A stretch of 64,000 bases of DNA, from assembly GCA_026873275.1 (NCBI GenBank), contig JANTUC010000020.1, forward strand, positions 167,287 to 231,286, written 5' to 3'. The translations under genes and the position numbers were made by a program. Below the pieces are notes generated by a model. That model saw nothing but the letters and a program-made list of their open reading frames with translations. It searched no databases and had not been told where the DNA came from. Below are positions 11,508 through 23,793 of this stretch, piece by piece (within the stretch, counting starts at the first letter, position 1; the number at the start of each line of letters is the position of its first letter). The DNA is from Pseudopithomyces maydicus (lineage: Eukaryota; Ascomycota; Dothideomycetes; Pleosporales; Didymosphaeriaceae).

Positions 11508-13689
11508 ATGCGTTTTGTTCATGCAATTTTAGCTACGGCTGCCGCTGCAGTTGTTATACCATCCGATTATGTGATTCACGAGAAACGTGCCACTCCTGGC
11601 AACTACGACCGACGCCTGGAGCCTCATGTGCGTCTGCCAATAAGGATCGGACTAAAGCCAAACGAAAATGCTAGGCAGTTGGCTGAGAAATGGCTTATGG
11701 ACGTCTCACACCCAAGGTCTGAAAAGTATGGCCAGCATTGGTCTCGAGAAGAAGTCATCGATGCGTTCGCTCCATCTGATGATATTGTGGAAGCCATAAT
11801 TAAATGGATAGTCGGATCAGGCGGCATCGAGAAGGAACGTATTGCTCATACAAGTAACAAAGCATGGATTTCCTTCAATGCTACCGCCGAAGAGGCGGAG
11901 CAATTATTCAAGACAGAGTACTTTATAATGGATGATGGAGAAAAGACGACGTTTGGTTGCCATCAGTATCATCTGCCGGCTCATCTAGTTGAACATGTGG
12001 ACTACATTACTCCCGGCGTGGTAGAACTGCGTGCTAAATCCAGGAAGTCAGTCAGACTATTCCCCCATTTTATAATAGAGCTTACGCTAACAATATCTAG
12101 AGTCAATATGGACGGAAGTCTGTCAAAGAGGAGCGACTCGAGGGTGCAACTCCGACGCGAAAAATTAGAACCAGCCCTTCGGTCGGAAGCTAATTCCACC
12201 GCACTCGAAACGTGCGATCAGATGATCACCCATGATTGTATCCGCGCTCTTTACAACATTCCATTCCCAGACCCGGAAGCTGAAGTCAGCCCTAACAACA
12301 CGATGGGCATCTACCTGTTGTCTAGCGCCTATGCACAAGAGGATCTGGAAATGTTCTTCGCCAACTTCACGCCGTACATTGCCAACGGGACTGCTCCGAT
12401 CATGAACTCTATCAATGGGGGTATGGCACCGACTGATATACAGCACGCGGGGGCAGAAGCTTGCATGGACTTGGAATTAGCCATTCCCCTCATTTATCCC
12501 CAGCAAACCACCGTCTATCAGGTCGATGACAGTTATTGGGAAATCGAGCAAGTGCTTCGGGGTGGCATGTTCAATACGTTCTTGGATGCTATCGATGAAA
12601 GCTATTGCACATACGAAGCTTATGGCGAGAAGGGAGACAATCCTGAATTTGACCCCGTCTATCCCAATGAGAGAGAAGGTGGGTACAAAGGTGAAAGAAT
12701 GTGCGGTGTGTACAAGGTACGTGTCATATCCAACGAAGCTCTAACGCTGTCTGACAATACTTCAGCCGACGAACGTGATATCTATCTCGTATATGAAAGA
12801 TGAAGCACATCTACCCGCGGCATATCAGAAACGACAGGTAGGCGGCCCATTGCTCTCTGTCCAACACTTGATGGCCTAACCCTTTTGAAACAGTGTGACG
12901 AGTGGTTAAAACTGGGCCTTCAAGGTGTTTCTGTTTTCGTCGCATCCGGCGATTCCGGCGTCGGTGACCTTCCGAATGCTGATTCTCCAAACGGATGTCT
13001 CCGCAACGGAACAGTTTTCACGCCTGGACATCCAAATACGTGCCCTTGGCTCACTAGTGTGGGTGCCACTAAGGTTTACCCTGGTAAAACTGTCTTCGAC
13101 CCTGAAAGTGCCGCAAATGATCTAGCAGGCGAACCCTATTACTTCCCATATTCGTCGGGTGGCGGCTTTTCCAATGTATTCCCAATTCCAGCATATCAAT
13201 CTAAAGCGGTTGAGAATTATTACAACACTACAGATTTCGGGTACCCATACTATTACGATGTAAGATTTATAATGCCCCTTCCAAGTCTGCATATTAACCA
13301 AATTACCACAGGGCAATTGGCACAACAGCACAGGCATTTATAACCGAAATGGAAGAGGCTTTCCTGATGTGGCTGCCAATGGAGACAATATTCCCGCTGT
13401 GTACAACGGCGGTCTCCATATGACAGGTGGCACTTCTGCTTCAACGCCGATCTTTGCGTCTGTGATCAACATGATCAACGAGGAGCGCATCAAGGTAGGG
13501 AAGGGACCTGTAGGATTCATTAACCCTGTGCTTTATGCGAATCCGGGAGTGCTTAATGACATCAAGAATGGGTCTAATCCGGGATGCGATACCAATGGCT
13601 TCGACGCATCGGAAGGATGGGATCCGGTCACTGGACTGGGTACTCCGGATTATCCCAGGATGTTGGAGCTGTTTATGAGTCTTCCCTGA
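11508..13689 (+). CDS. Secreted sedolisin-family (S53) serine-carboxyl peptidase
   Basis: Exons 11508-12046, 12101-12716, 12766-12837, 12894-13259 and 13312-13689 give about 656 residues. A signal peptide (MRFVHAILATAAAAVV) leads into a long pro-region of the kumamolisin/TPP activation type (residues about 25-190: KPNENARQLAEKWLMDVSHP, GQHWSREEVIDAFAP). The catalytic domain has the S53 residues: Glu and Asp in GAEACMDLELA, the oxyanion Asp in SGDSGVGD, and the nucleophile Ser in GGTSASTP. The C-terminal Asp-rich calcium site region (GWDPVTGLGTPDY) is present. Fungal members work at acid pH outside the cell as endo- or tripeptidyl-peptidases. The first intron (12047-12100) is 54 bases and contains no stop, so an unspliced form would keep frame; its CTAAC branch site and TAG acceptor make splicing likely. 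Confidence 0.92.
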
Positions 13690-15411
13690 TAGATGGTAGC
13701 TTCAATCATGCAGTCTTCCGCTCTCTCCCAAATCCTTACCAATCGCGTACGGTTGCCGTGTTTGCTTGTCGTGCTATTTATTGAACTCGCCGACTGTCTT
13801 TACCTCTCTATAAGAGACATTTCCACCTAAGCTGGATTCACGTCCGCGGAAGTGTCAATTTAGCGACGCGCCTGGCGCTATATCTCTTTTAGGTTGATTC
13901 ATCTGCGGAAAACGGGCCGCCCGAGATGTGGTTACGACATGACTCTGTCTAGCAGACGCACCCACTATTCTGGATAATGACCAATAAACCGATTCCATAT
14001 CAAACCTTCTATTCACTATTATCACTTAGTAACGATACCATGGGATTGCAGCCCGAAGAACAAAACTTCGACGCACTTCTTGAAATACCACAGAACAATC
14101 TTCGTCCCAGGCGTTGCTGAATGGGATATCGAACTCTTCCAACTCTGTCATATCCTTTCTCTTTCACGTCCGCCCTTGAAAATCTGAATATGATGATCAT
14201 TGCTTTAGCAGTTGAGGTGTTTGACTCGCGCCTGGTACTCAATTGGACCCATTAAATTTATCGTTTTCGCTTGACCATTACCATGCCAAGCTTTCACTAG
14301 AAGTGTACGCTTTGATGGGCGGATATTGCTGTAGTCGCCTAAGTTTCCCATTGGTTGTCTGAGATGATTGCGACCTAGCGTGCCATTAGGGTGGGGGCGG
14401 CTAGCATTGTTCCCCTCCCATAGTTGATGTTCCAGTACGCATTTGAACAGACACAGCACCAATGAATCGATCAACGACAAAACCCACCTACTTTGGAATC
14501 TGAATTCAGTTTGGAAGCAATTATGACAAGGATTCGCAGCTTGAGCTGGAAAAGGGCCGATGTGCACTCAAAAAGGTCGCATGCGCTAAATAGATCGGCA
14601 AGCCCCAGCCGCGTGCAGGGAGAAAGCGTAGCTGAACTATCAGGCTAGTGAAGCGAGAAGTGCCAACAACACTACCAGTCTATGTCAATACATGCGCGAT
14701 TCCATACAGGCAAATGATGCTTGTAAGGGCATGGTCTCTACGACAAGAGCAAGCAAGCTGTGAAAAACTGCATTGTCGACTATGAGAAGCTCCAACAACC
14801 CCATCTTTGACTGCGCCCTCTGTACGCGATGGTCTAGTTATCCACATAACCGGGTCCCACGAACATTGGCCATGTGCCCATAGACCTTCTGTGTTCATTT
14901 ACATTCGTCTGATAATAAGAACGTGCCTCATCATGCAGTAGACCATGCTAATAGAACTACGATTGCAGCATTGATTCTGCATGGGGCGTGCAATCGGAGG
15001 TAGATTGCCCATAGGAATGCGATCTCAGTAATCGACAGAATGGCAAGATCATCATGAATTATGTTGATCAGTCAATCATGACTCTGACGCTAATCCATAC
15101 GATTGGAGGAGACATGTATGCAACAATACCCTAGAGTCTTTGTACATATGTCGATTCGTGACTCTGGTCGCCGACCTGCACATAAGAGGAAATCGATTTT
15201 ATCATAACACCTGGTGGCGCAGATTTACTAGTCTCTCGAAGTCGGCGACAAGAAGAAGGAAACTTTGAAAAACGAAGATGGGATGTTGGGAACACTCGGC
15301 AGTCGGTTATAAATAATCCAATTCCTGGACATCAGGCCTCACAGCAGACCACAACCTCATCCTCACTCTCAAGATTCTCAACAGTTTCGAACAGCTTGTA
15401 ATCAAATCACC
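13690..15411. other. Gene-free stretch (1.7 kb)
   Basis: Only short frames without motifs are present. The right end is the promoter of the HsbA-like gene. Confidence 0.5.
15308..15315 (+). promoter_or_regulatory. TATA box of the HsbA-like gene
   Basis: TATAAATA, about 100 bases before the ATG at 15412, followed by a C/A-rich leader typical of highly expressed fungal genes. Confidence 0.55.
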
Positions 15412-16135
15412 ATGGTGTCTTTCAACAAAATCTTCATCGCCTCGATGGCCATGGTCGCACCAATCCTTGCCCAAACCACCCCAGAGCAAGTGGTCAGCAA
15501 CATCGAGATGATCACCCAGAAGAGCCAGGCTCTTCAAGCACCAGCCCAGAGCATCACCATCATCAATGGCCCTTTGATCGTTGTCGGTCAGGGTCCATTC
15601 CCCCAGATCATTGCCGGATTCACGGACATTGTTTCCACAGCCACTACGGCTCTTGCACAGATGCAAGGCATGCCCCCTGTCGAAGCTGGAGAACCAAGCG
15701 ATGCCATTTTTGATGCCTTCCGCGAGGTAAGAAAGACAAGTGGTGTCTTAAAAAGCTGCTAAAAAATTATAGTTTGTCCGCGTCCATCAAACCCTCCTGA
15801 ACATCCTGATTGGCAAGGCTGGCTTGTTCAGCACCGTTCCATTCATCGGACAGCCCATCGCCGCTGTCCTGAGGCAGATCGAGAATGTTGTTGATGTAAG
15901 ACATGAATTTTGCCGCTGACTTTGCTGCTTGAATACTTATATCGTCCAGACACTTGCATTCCAATTGATCGATACTGTGCAATCGCGTGCATCGGACTTG
16001 CAGTCTCAGGCTGAATCCTTGGGTGGTACCCTTGAAACCTGCATCGCCCAGTACGAAGGCCTTAGCACGGCCAAGCGGTCGATCAAGTTCCCTCGTCGCA
16101 GCTTGGCTCAGCGCGAAATCACCGCGATGGCTTAG
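15412..16135 (+). CDS. HsbA-like secreted cell-surface protein
   Basis: Exons 15412-15726, 15773-15895 and 15950-16135, all phase 0, give about 207 residues. The signal peptide is MVSFNKIFIASMAMVAPILAQ. The mature part is all-helical in character, with the hydrophobic surface-binding protein A (HsbA) pattern: IEMITQKSQALQAPAQSIT near the N-terminus, then FREFVRVHQTLLNILIGKAG and a C-terminal amphipathic helix. HsbA of Aspergillus binds hydrophobic surfaces and helps recruit hydrolases; related proteins are called cell-wall galactomannoproteins. The start context CACCATGG is near ideal. The basic tail (AKRSIKFPRRSLAQRE) contains a possible kexin-type KR site, which is unusual for the family. 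Function by similarity only. Confidence 0.82.
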
Positions 16136-16823
16136 TTCAGAGAAAGCCCAAGTTCTTGATATGTATTCCAAGTAGGTCGATGCGGCGGTGGATTGGTGGA
16201 ATTAATTTGAGGTGATCGGGTGAGGATGGTGGTCGCTGATATGGGCGGTACGTAATCAAATCTATAGAACCAGCTGAGCAGCCCATGGAGCTCTTTAATC
16301 GAATGGTTACACTACTATTTATAATCGCCGTGAATACTGTGAAGGGGTCATTTACAGCTCAATGCAAAAGAACTAGTTGATGGTAGACCACGCGATCATA
16401 CCCTAAGTACCAATGCGCATTTTAGTTCATAAATTCCCTCAATATGATTACGAGTATTTTCTGCATTAGAAACACCCTGTCTATAGCATCTGAGAGAGCT
16501 TTGATACCTGCTTGATGCCAGATTAAAGAGCTAGGCGTATCCTTCCATGTTAGATCAAATCTTTATGCACACAGCTATGACTAGAGGAAGCAGACCTAGT
16601 TCATGAAATTGCTGCGCAAACTTTGCTACGCCGCTTTTATAGTGCGCGACTCGGTCCAACGCCCGAGAAATGAACAAATCATGATTTCTTAAACCAATGA
16701 TACTAGAACATTTCCAGCCACAGAATATAGCATTCATGCACTCTTCGTGTTCATGAATAAGACTGAAGATATATTGTGGGAACTATTTACTACAATTGCT
16801 GCGTGGGGCAAAACGCATCTCCC
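16136..16823. other. Convergent intergenic stretch
   Basis: Between the 3' ends of the HsbA-like and xylanase genes; nothing recognisable. Confidence 0.5.
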
Positions 16824-18056
16824 TCATCTAGTCTGAGTAGTATTCTTGCCATTAAGAACATCCAAGAATGCGGTGTACGCAGGTTTCTTCTGCCAGCTGT
16901 CGTTCCAAAGCAAAGCAGATCCTTCACCGTTGAATGTTCCTGGTACCCACGAGTAGCCATCTTTCACGCCCTTTCAGACTGTTAGTGACTTTCCCATCGA
17001 GTATACAATATACATTTTACATACCCATATGGTGATGCCAACGCAACGCTGAACATTGATGCAGCTCTGGGCAACGCGAGCCCACGCCTGTGCAGCAACC
17101 TGGAGCTTCTGGGAGTTGCTTGGGTTGTTGGATCGGATATCAAGCTCGGTGTACGCCACATCGACGTTCAGGTCAGCGAAGTCTTGAAGGGCCTTGGTAA
17201 GGACAGCCACACTGGGAGTGGGCGTCTGCTGTGTGTTCGTGGATTCGGAGGTGAGATGGGCTTGGAAACCAACACCGTCGATCTTCACGCCGTATTGTTG
17301 AACTAGTTTCACTATAGCGAGAGCACCCTTGTGCTTCTCTGTTCCGTATTCTAGATTGTCTGTGACCGAATTAGATTTGTTCTGTAAAAGGGTTTGGAGG
17401 ATCATACAATCGTTGTAGTATAGCTTGGCGGTGGGGTCGTATTTCTGGGCCAGACGGAATGCAATCGGGACGAACGCATCACCAATAACGCGCTGGAAAA
17501 CACTGTTTCTACGAGAGCCGTTCTCCTCGAGAGCTAAGAGAGATTAGTTGTTGTGTCGACGTGACTGTTCAGCTTCTGCATCTCGCTTACCCTCGTTGAC
17601 GACATCCCAGTGCGTGCACTTGCCCTTCCACCGGGTCATCAACGTCTTAATGTGATTTTCCATAACATTGATCAAGGTTGCATTGTTGTTGATGTTGTTG
17701 ACCCAACCAGGCAGTTGGCTGTGCCAGACGAGTGTGTGACACCGCATTTGTTTGTTGTTCTGGGTCGCCCAGTTGGCAATTTGGTCCCCGCCGCTCAACG
17801 TGAATGAGTTCTGGTTGGGTTCCGTAGCATCCCACTTCATGGCGTTCTCGGGTGTGATGGAGCCAAATTCCGACTTGATGGCGTTTTGCTCATTGTTGTC
17901 GCTGCGAATGGTGAGCGAAGTGCCGATGTAAGACCGTCCACGTGCTTTCATAGCAGCATCAAGCGTCGAAGCTTGACGGGGGTCGAGCCCAATCGTGGGC
18001 ACGGCGACCGTGGTGGTGGCAAGCACCAGAGCTGCAGTGAGAGCGGAGAAATGCAT
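16824..18056 (-). CDS. GH10 endo-1,4-beta-xylanase, secreted
   Basis: Minus-strand exons 18056-17591, 17533-17408, 17359-17025 and 16970-16824 (introns 57, 48 and 54 bases) give about 357 residues, normal for a single-domain GH10. A signal peptide (MHFSALTAALVLATTTVAVP) precedes the barrel. Diagnostic blocks: ITPENAMKWDATEP, CHTLVWHSQLPGWV, and WDVVNE, the acid/base Glu, directly followed by an intron. Then KLYYNDYNLEYG, the nucleophile Glu in TELDIR, and the GITIWGVKDGYSW block, whose last intron splits exactly after TIW. There is no CBM1. The enzyme cuts the xylan backbone of plant cell walls outside the cell. The ATG at 18056 is preferred over one five codons upstream because it gives a cleaner signal peptide. 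The promoter side faces a 3.8 kb gene-free region. Confidence 0.95.
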
Positions 18057-21000
18057 TTTGGTCGCGCACAATGATCAGACTACACGATGTCCATCATGAA
18101 AGATGACAGCGCTCAGAACATATATGTAGAGCCGGATGTTCCTAAACTAGTCCACTGTTTCATCGCTGCCACCGGGTATCTACCTCGAATCTAACGGCAC
18201 CGAGAGTATATCCGTCTTGACAACCGAATTAGGGTTACCCCAGTTTTCCTGTTTTTAGAACAAGGATATATCTACCGGAAAGAGAAGGTTATAGCCGTTT
18301 CCAGAGTGAAGCTAAATACAAGACGGGTAAATGACTCGTGGTCACGGGTGAGGCTAACGGTATATTAGCTAATGCAATTCGGAGAGATTACAACGTGGGC
18401 ATATAAATGCTTAACCTGTTAATAAGAAAACGGTAAATACTTGGTACTGTGATTGGTTCATATTTTCAGGCTACCCTGCCATCACACAATATTTATAGAT
18501 ACATATGTACTTCAGCGTCTGGTATCTGTGGTACACACGTTATATATGCTGGCCCGCATTCTTCAACGAGGCAAAAAAATTGTTTTATGTTAAGGGATCA
18601 AGCAGAACGACTTGAATTTGCTTCAGTGCGACATTCTTTTCACTGACAAAAGATTTGGGCTGCTCAAGCAGGGTGATTCCAGGACAGGTTACTAGGATAA
18701 TGAGCGACGGTATTCTGTAACGCCATGCGCAAACGCTCACCAAAGGCCGCAGAACTCGGCGCATAGAAACTTGAGTCTCTGCTCACATTGAGGAGACTGA
18801 GTATCTCGGCACGGTGACTGGTCAGTTAGGTAGCCGCATGCAGGCACCGTGTATAGTGAAGAAAATGGTGCCTAAAGACCCAAATAGGTTAGTCGGGAGA
18901 CAGAGCCGCCGAGGCTCGGTATTATTACGTATCCCCAACCAGTCGTGGTGTAAATGACAATCTAAGCACAATTCTACATGAGCTTTGTGCCTTTAGTATA
19001 CGGTGAGGTCGCTTATACGAACATAGTGGCATGTTGCAGCTGTTTTGGGACAACTCTAGGATGCGATGGGCCTATAGTAGGCCAAAAATGCTAACACCTA
19101 AGTTGCCTTACACTTGGCCTTTTCCTCGTGTCTTATACATCTGCCCCTAATTCTTGCAGATGAAATTTTTCCTTCCAAGCAAGTTAATAGCGCAAGTATT
19201 CCCAGATATCAGGGTCTATGAATACTAGTCAATCTATCACATCTCTTGTTTATGCTCCTCACGCTACACGTATAGAGCCTTTTAGGAATACTACTTTCTC
19301 CCCCCGAAATTCGAATTGCCAGATACGCGACGTTGTGTCTTCGTGAAATTCCATTCACGTCCTATTGTTGCGATCTAGTAAATGGAACAACTTGGGTCAA
19401 GTGGAGATGTTCTCAGGCAAGAACACGAGATTCAATCCAATCAGTCACCGAGGGCGCTTTTGGCGTAAGAGAGATACTAATCGATATCTGTCTCGTACGA
19501 CAACTTGTCTCACGTGACATGACGACAATTCTGGAACGGCACTGTATGAAATATTCTCGGAGGGTTGTGGTCCATGTTATCTATCCTTTTGCTCTATAAC
19601 GACTTAGCTGGGGCTTCGCGGAAGTCGTCAATAAAGAGAGCAACCTTCTCAGCTGTTCAAAAAATGGCAACCAGAACAAGTTAGGCCGTTGTGTCGCATG
19701 AGTGAATTTCGTCCGATTCTTGCTTAGACCTACGATACGCTGTTGATCTCATTCCCGGTATCGCTTCTGTATCAGTCCGAGATCGTAAAACGGCCGGATA
19801 ATACACATGCCCGAGACAACGTGGCTGTCTTGGTCTTTGCACGGTCAAGGATCGGCTAGAGATGTCACCCGCACGCCACAGCACTCCTATAGGCCCTTCG
19901 GGCGGGATTTAACTACAGGGTGGGGGGCGGTATCGTTCACGACCCCCGTCTACATCTCAACATAGATCGAGTTGATCGGAAGCAATCTCATGTAAATAGA
20001 CTTGGCCAACGAATTCCCAAGGAAACAAGCCCTTGGCTCAGTGCGACGGCAAAGCTCGACTCGCCTAAGATAAGAGACGTCTTAGCGATCACGGCTGAGG
20101 AACCACATCCCCGGGTACTTCCATCCGTATTCATAGTATAATAAGCGGGTGAATAATACCAAGAGCCTGTAAGGCTAAGCCCGTGTAGGAAACCCGAGGC
20201 TATTCTATACATAAATCTATCAATGTTACGATGCTGTTTGTTGGTGTTCGTGATGGTTGTCACGAATCATAACGGTGCTGAATGACTTTGGTTCAAGGCT
20301 TGGTTATTTTAGATCTGCATTAAGCGCTACAGCAATCTAGAAGTCGACCAATGTCAGAACTGCCGTTGCGAATTCTACGTTCGATATCTACTGCGGCAGA
20401 TTAAAAGTATCATATGTTGTGGTGGGTGGGTGAGTTTAGATACAACGATAGCATTGTCGATTCCGAGACTATGATTTCAAAACCATACAAGTGCTCACAT
20501 AGTAGCACGGAGAACCAGCATCGCGATCTAAAATGACGAAACCCTTTACAAAGCGAGATGGAGTGAGGGAGGCAACGTATCACATAGGTCAACTGATTGG
20601 ACAGTTTGTCACCAACGAAATGACCTGTATCAGTCGCATAGCGATGCACTTTGTGCTCTTGAGATGAAATAGTTCCCATCTTCATACCAAATCGCATGTG
20701 AAAATTACGATTCAGCCGTTAGGTACCGCGACTGGCGAGGTGTTGACGTCACGCCACCCGGCTTGTGCAAGGTCAAGGGTCAGACCCACTCTACGATCCA
20801 AAGAACCAACGCCCCTTGCACGTGGGTGAGGCGGGGCACGAGCCCGCTCGTGTATGTTCCCCGAAATTGTGGGTACGATGCAGTTTGAATAGTATTCATG
20901 CGGACGCCAGCAAGTTCGAGCCAGTAGCGATTTCAATTGATCTAATCACGATATCCTTCGGATCCGCAGCGATAGGCTGAAACAAGATGTTTTTCGTCAA

Positions 21001-21830
21001 GATTTTCAATAGAAATATTTTGCAGGGAGGGTGAAGTGGTCCAATTCTGGTCGCGACGTGGTGCTGCATGTCAACATACCGTGCTATATGGTGAATAGCT
21101 CATTACCAGTATGGACGATGCTGAGAGCCGTTATGTCTTGTTTTCGATTTCATTTCTCTAGTTGAAAAATGCTTGCGTGATCTCTTTCATGAAATCATAG
21201 GTGCTGAATTCATACCATGATTCATGGTACGAGTAGCGCATTAAACCTGTTATGAGTAAGCATTATGTGAGGTGTTTCTGGAATTCGAGGTTCCGCTGTC
21301 ATCAACCTGGAATTATCTTTGGTTCAATGGGTAGATCGGAAATACTTTCGAAAGAAGACTCTTGATGATCTAATGAGTACGACTTCATATAGAATGAGAT
21401 TCGCTCGTACACACCCTGTTAGGCAATGTTGAGGCAGGCGTGAGTCCCCAGAGGTTGATCACTCTGACTAGACCCCACCACTGTAATGTTGAGATTGGTA
21501 AACACCTGGAATCAGCGACGAGACATGCCTTTTCAGTGCAATCGAGGCTTCCGACATGTACAGACAACCCTTTCACTGCGGAGTGAATTGTAAACACAGG
21601 GACTCACATCAAATCCCCCAAGGAGGGGTAAATTGTTCAATGTCAAGCGATTCGTTCGTGATATCCTACCATCGTGAATCAGATATTCAAGAACGAACAT
21701 TGGAAGAGAGTCGAAGAACTCACAATGCCTCGAGATATAAGAAACCTGTCGTCGCTGGCATCTAAATCATCTTCATCACAACACAGCTCACCAGTTTCAA
21801 CAAACACATCCTCTACCCAACTCATCCACA
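18057..21830. other. Long gene-free stretch (3.8 kb)
   Basis: Base composition is ordinary, not AT-rich, so this is not a RIP block. No frame above about 95 codons and no motif, tRNA fold or repeat was recognised by eye. It separates the xylanase from the small secreted protein gene and may hold regulatory DNA or non-coding transcripts. Confidence 0.5.
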
Positions 21831-22484
21831 ATGCGTTTCTCCTTCGCCACCGTCGTCGCCCTCGCCGGCCTCGCTGTCGCCGCCCCTGCCCCCGCCCCCG
21901 TCATGGAGGAGCAGCTCGACATCGTGAGCCTCCTCTCCGGTCTCCTGGGCACCATCCAAGGCCACACGGGCGCCATCCGTACGCACTCCTTCCCCCTTCC
22001 TCCCCAAAACTCCACTCACCCCACCACAGAGTCCATCCTCGGCCCCCTCGGCCCGCTCTCCACCCTCCAGCAGAAGAACGCCGCCGTCCCCCAAGTCGGC
22101 GACGCCCTCGGCGGCATCGCGAAAGCCATCGCGGACGTGACCTCTCAAATCCTCAGCATCATCATCCCGCACGAGCCCAGCGCCGGCGCCAACGCCCCCG
22201 AGCGCCGCGACATCGAGGCCCGCATGAAGCCCCTCGACAAGCGCCAGTTGGAGTCGGTCACCAACCTGTTCACCAACATCATCGGCGAGCTCGTCAACAC
22301 CGTCACGGGCGTCATCGGCAAGCTGGGCTTCGGCGGCCTGCTGCCTGTCAACCAGGTGACGGGCGCGCTGTCGGGCCTGCTTCTCGCGGCGCAGAAGATT
22401 CCTAACTTGGCGCTTGGATCGGTCACGTCGCTGCTGAGCACCGTTTTGGCTGGTCTCCCGCTGATTGGTGGCGGTGGTTTGTAG
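21831..22484 (+). CDS. Small secreted protein with kexin-type site
   Basis: Exons 21831-21978 and 22030-22484 give about 200 residues; the 51-base intron (GTACGC...CACAG) has no stop, so the unspliced reading also stays open (217 residues). The signal peptide is MRFSFATVVALAGLAVAAPA. The mature part is Cys-free, Ala/Gly/Leu-rich and predicted helical. LDKRQLES provides a dibasic KR site, as in precursors cut by the Golgi protease kexin; the part after it (LFTNIIGELVNTVTGVIGKL...) is strongly hydrophobic and ends in GGGGL. I do not recognise a family. Codon use is very C-rich at third positions, suggesting high expression. It could be a surface-active or effector-like protein, but this is only inference. 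Confidence 0.72.
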   Translation: MRFSFATVVALAGLAVAAPAPAPVMEEQLDIVSLLSGLLGTIQGHTGAIRTHSFPLPPQNSTHPTTESILGPLGPLSTLQQKNAAVPQVGDALGGIAKAIADVTSQILSIIIPHEPSAGANAPERRDIEARMKPLDKRQLESVTNLFTNIIGELVNTVTGVIGKLGFGGLLPVNQVTGALSGLLLAAQKIPNLALGSVTSLLSTVLAGLPLIGGGGL

Positions 22485-23793
22485 AGTGGTGCATGGCTTG
22501 AGTCAGGCTGTGACGAAAATGGGGGAGCTTTGGGAGGTGTGCTAGATGGGGTGGGGAGTGGGAAAGGGGGCGTGATATCTGAGTCCAACTATCTACTTTC
22601 ATTGACGTTGATTTGGGAGGGGTAATGGATCGTATTATTATACATGGTCTTCGTCCGAGTGATTGTTGTAGTGTTAGTGTTCGGGTCGTCTGCCCCAGCC
22701 CTCGTTGTTCGTGTGCGATATCATAAATAGTCCCCTATGCAATTCACTACATGACCGGCTCACTCCTCGTAACTTATAAAGAGCGTTTGGTAGCTAGGAG
22801 AGCGTGAGCGTGTGGTGATGTTGACAAGGGTGCATGGACGACACGCATGTGTTGACCATTGATGCCGCCCCTGGAAGCGCTAACCGCATAACTGATTATT
22901 AATACCACGCTAGTGGAACTGGTTACATGAAGCCTTCTTATCCCCATGCGATGTTTTGTTCAGCTTCCTTTTTCACTTGCCGTTGACCCCTCTCTATCCA
23001 TCCCTTCTTCTTTAGTCCCATATCATCATGACTAGTTGTTTGCCTCTATCCCTACGCGTGTGATGCAAATCAACTTCTTTAGCATGCACGTGCTGTCTGG
23101 AGTGAATTCCCCTCAAAGTCTAACTCCAACCAATCGGACCATAGCAATGACATCCGTCCCGCAGCTACGTGATCGTCATGAGTGATCTAGCCAGACCACT
23201 ACGACGACCGCTGTTCCACCACCGAACGTCCAGACGTGAACCAGGAAACACCCCTGGAGGCTGCATGACAGACCCAAAAGAGACCTTCGCACGGATGACG
23301 CAACCAATAATCTCATGTTGCGAACGGCTTACACCGTCCCTCCCGCTGCGCCTCTTGGCTGCCTAGGCCAAGAATATACTCAATCCCTGCAGCGACCTCC
23401 ACCGCGACCTGGGCATTTTCCTTTTTCATTTCGCCCCGTGTAATTCGCTATGCATACTGTGAAATAAGGCGTGCGGATGCCCCGGATGTTGGACTCTTAT
23501 ATCTATCCATTGTGGATAAACTTTCTCGCACGTATGGAAAAGCCATGCCTCGTCATCGGAAGCCTACTCGCGCGTGTTCAGCCGTGCCGTTGTCCGTTAT
23601 CGTGATCGGGTTTAACTAAATCCCATGCCTATCTGTGCCTTCGCCAGGTCAGTAGTCGCCGTTATTACTTGGCAATTGTAGCCTTCCGACTGGACCCCAC
23701 TGACGTTCTGAGAACTGATTAACGAATGCTGCGAATGTAATCATGTTAGCTAGTTGTAATTCTTAAAACCAGTTCCTTGAGGCTGGCTCCTCA
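22485..23793. other. Intergenic stretch (1.3 kb)
   Basis: Between convergent 3' ends; no supportable gene or repeat. Confidence 0.5.

Noticed and set aside
18057..21830. tRNA genes or an old transposon in the long gene-free stretch
   Set aside because: No cloverleaf boxes, terminal repeats or protein remnants were found by eye and base composition is normal; a covariance-model scan would settle it.
21674..22405. 243-codon Arg/His/Pro-rich frame over the small secreted protein gene
   Set aside because: Composition is that of a shifted frame of a GC-rich gene; the other frame has a signal peptide and kexin site.
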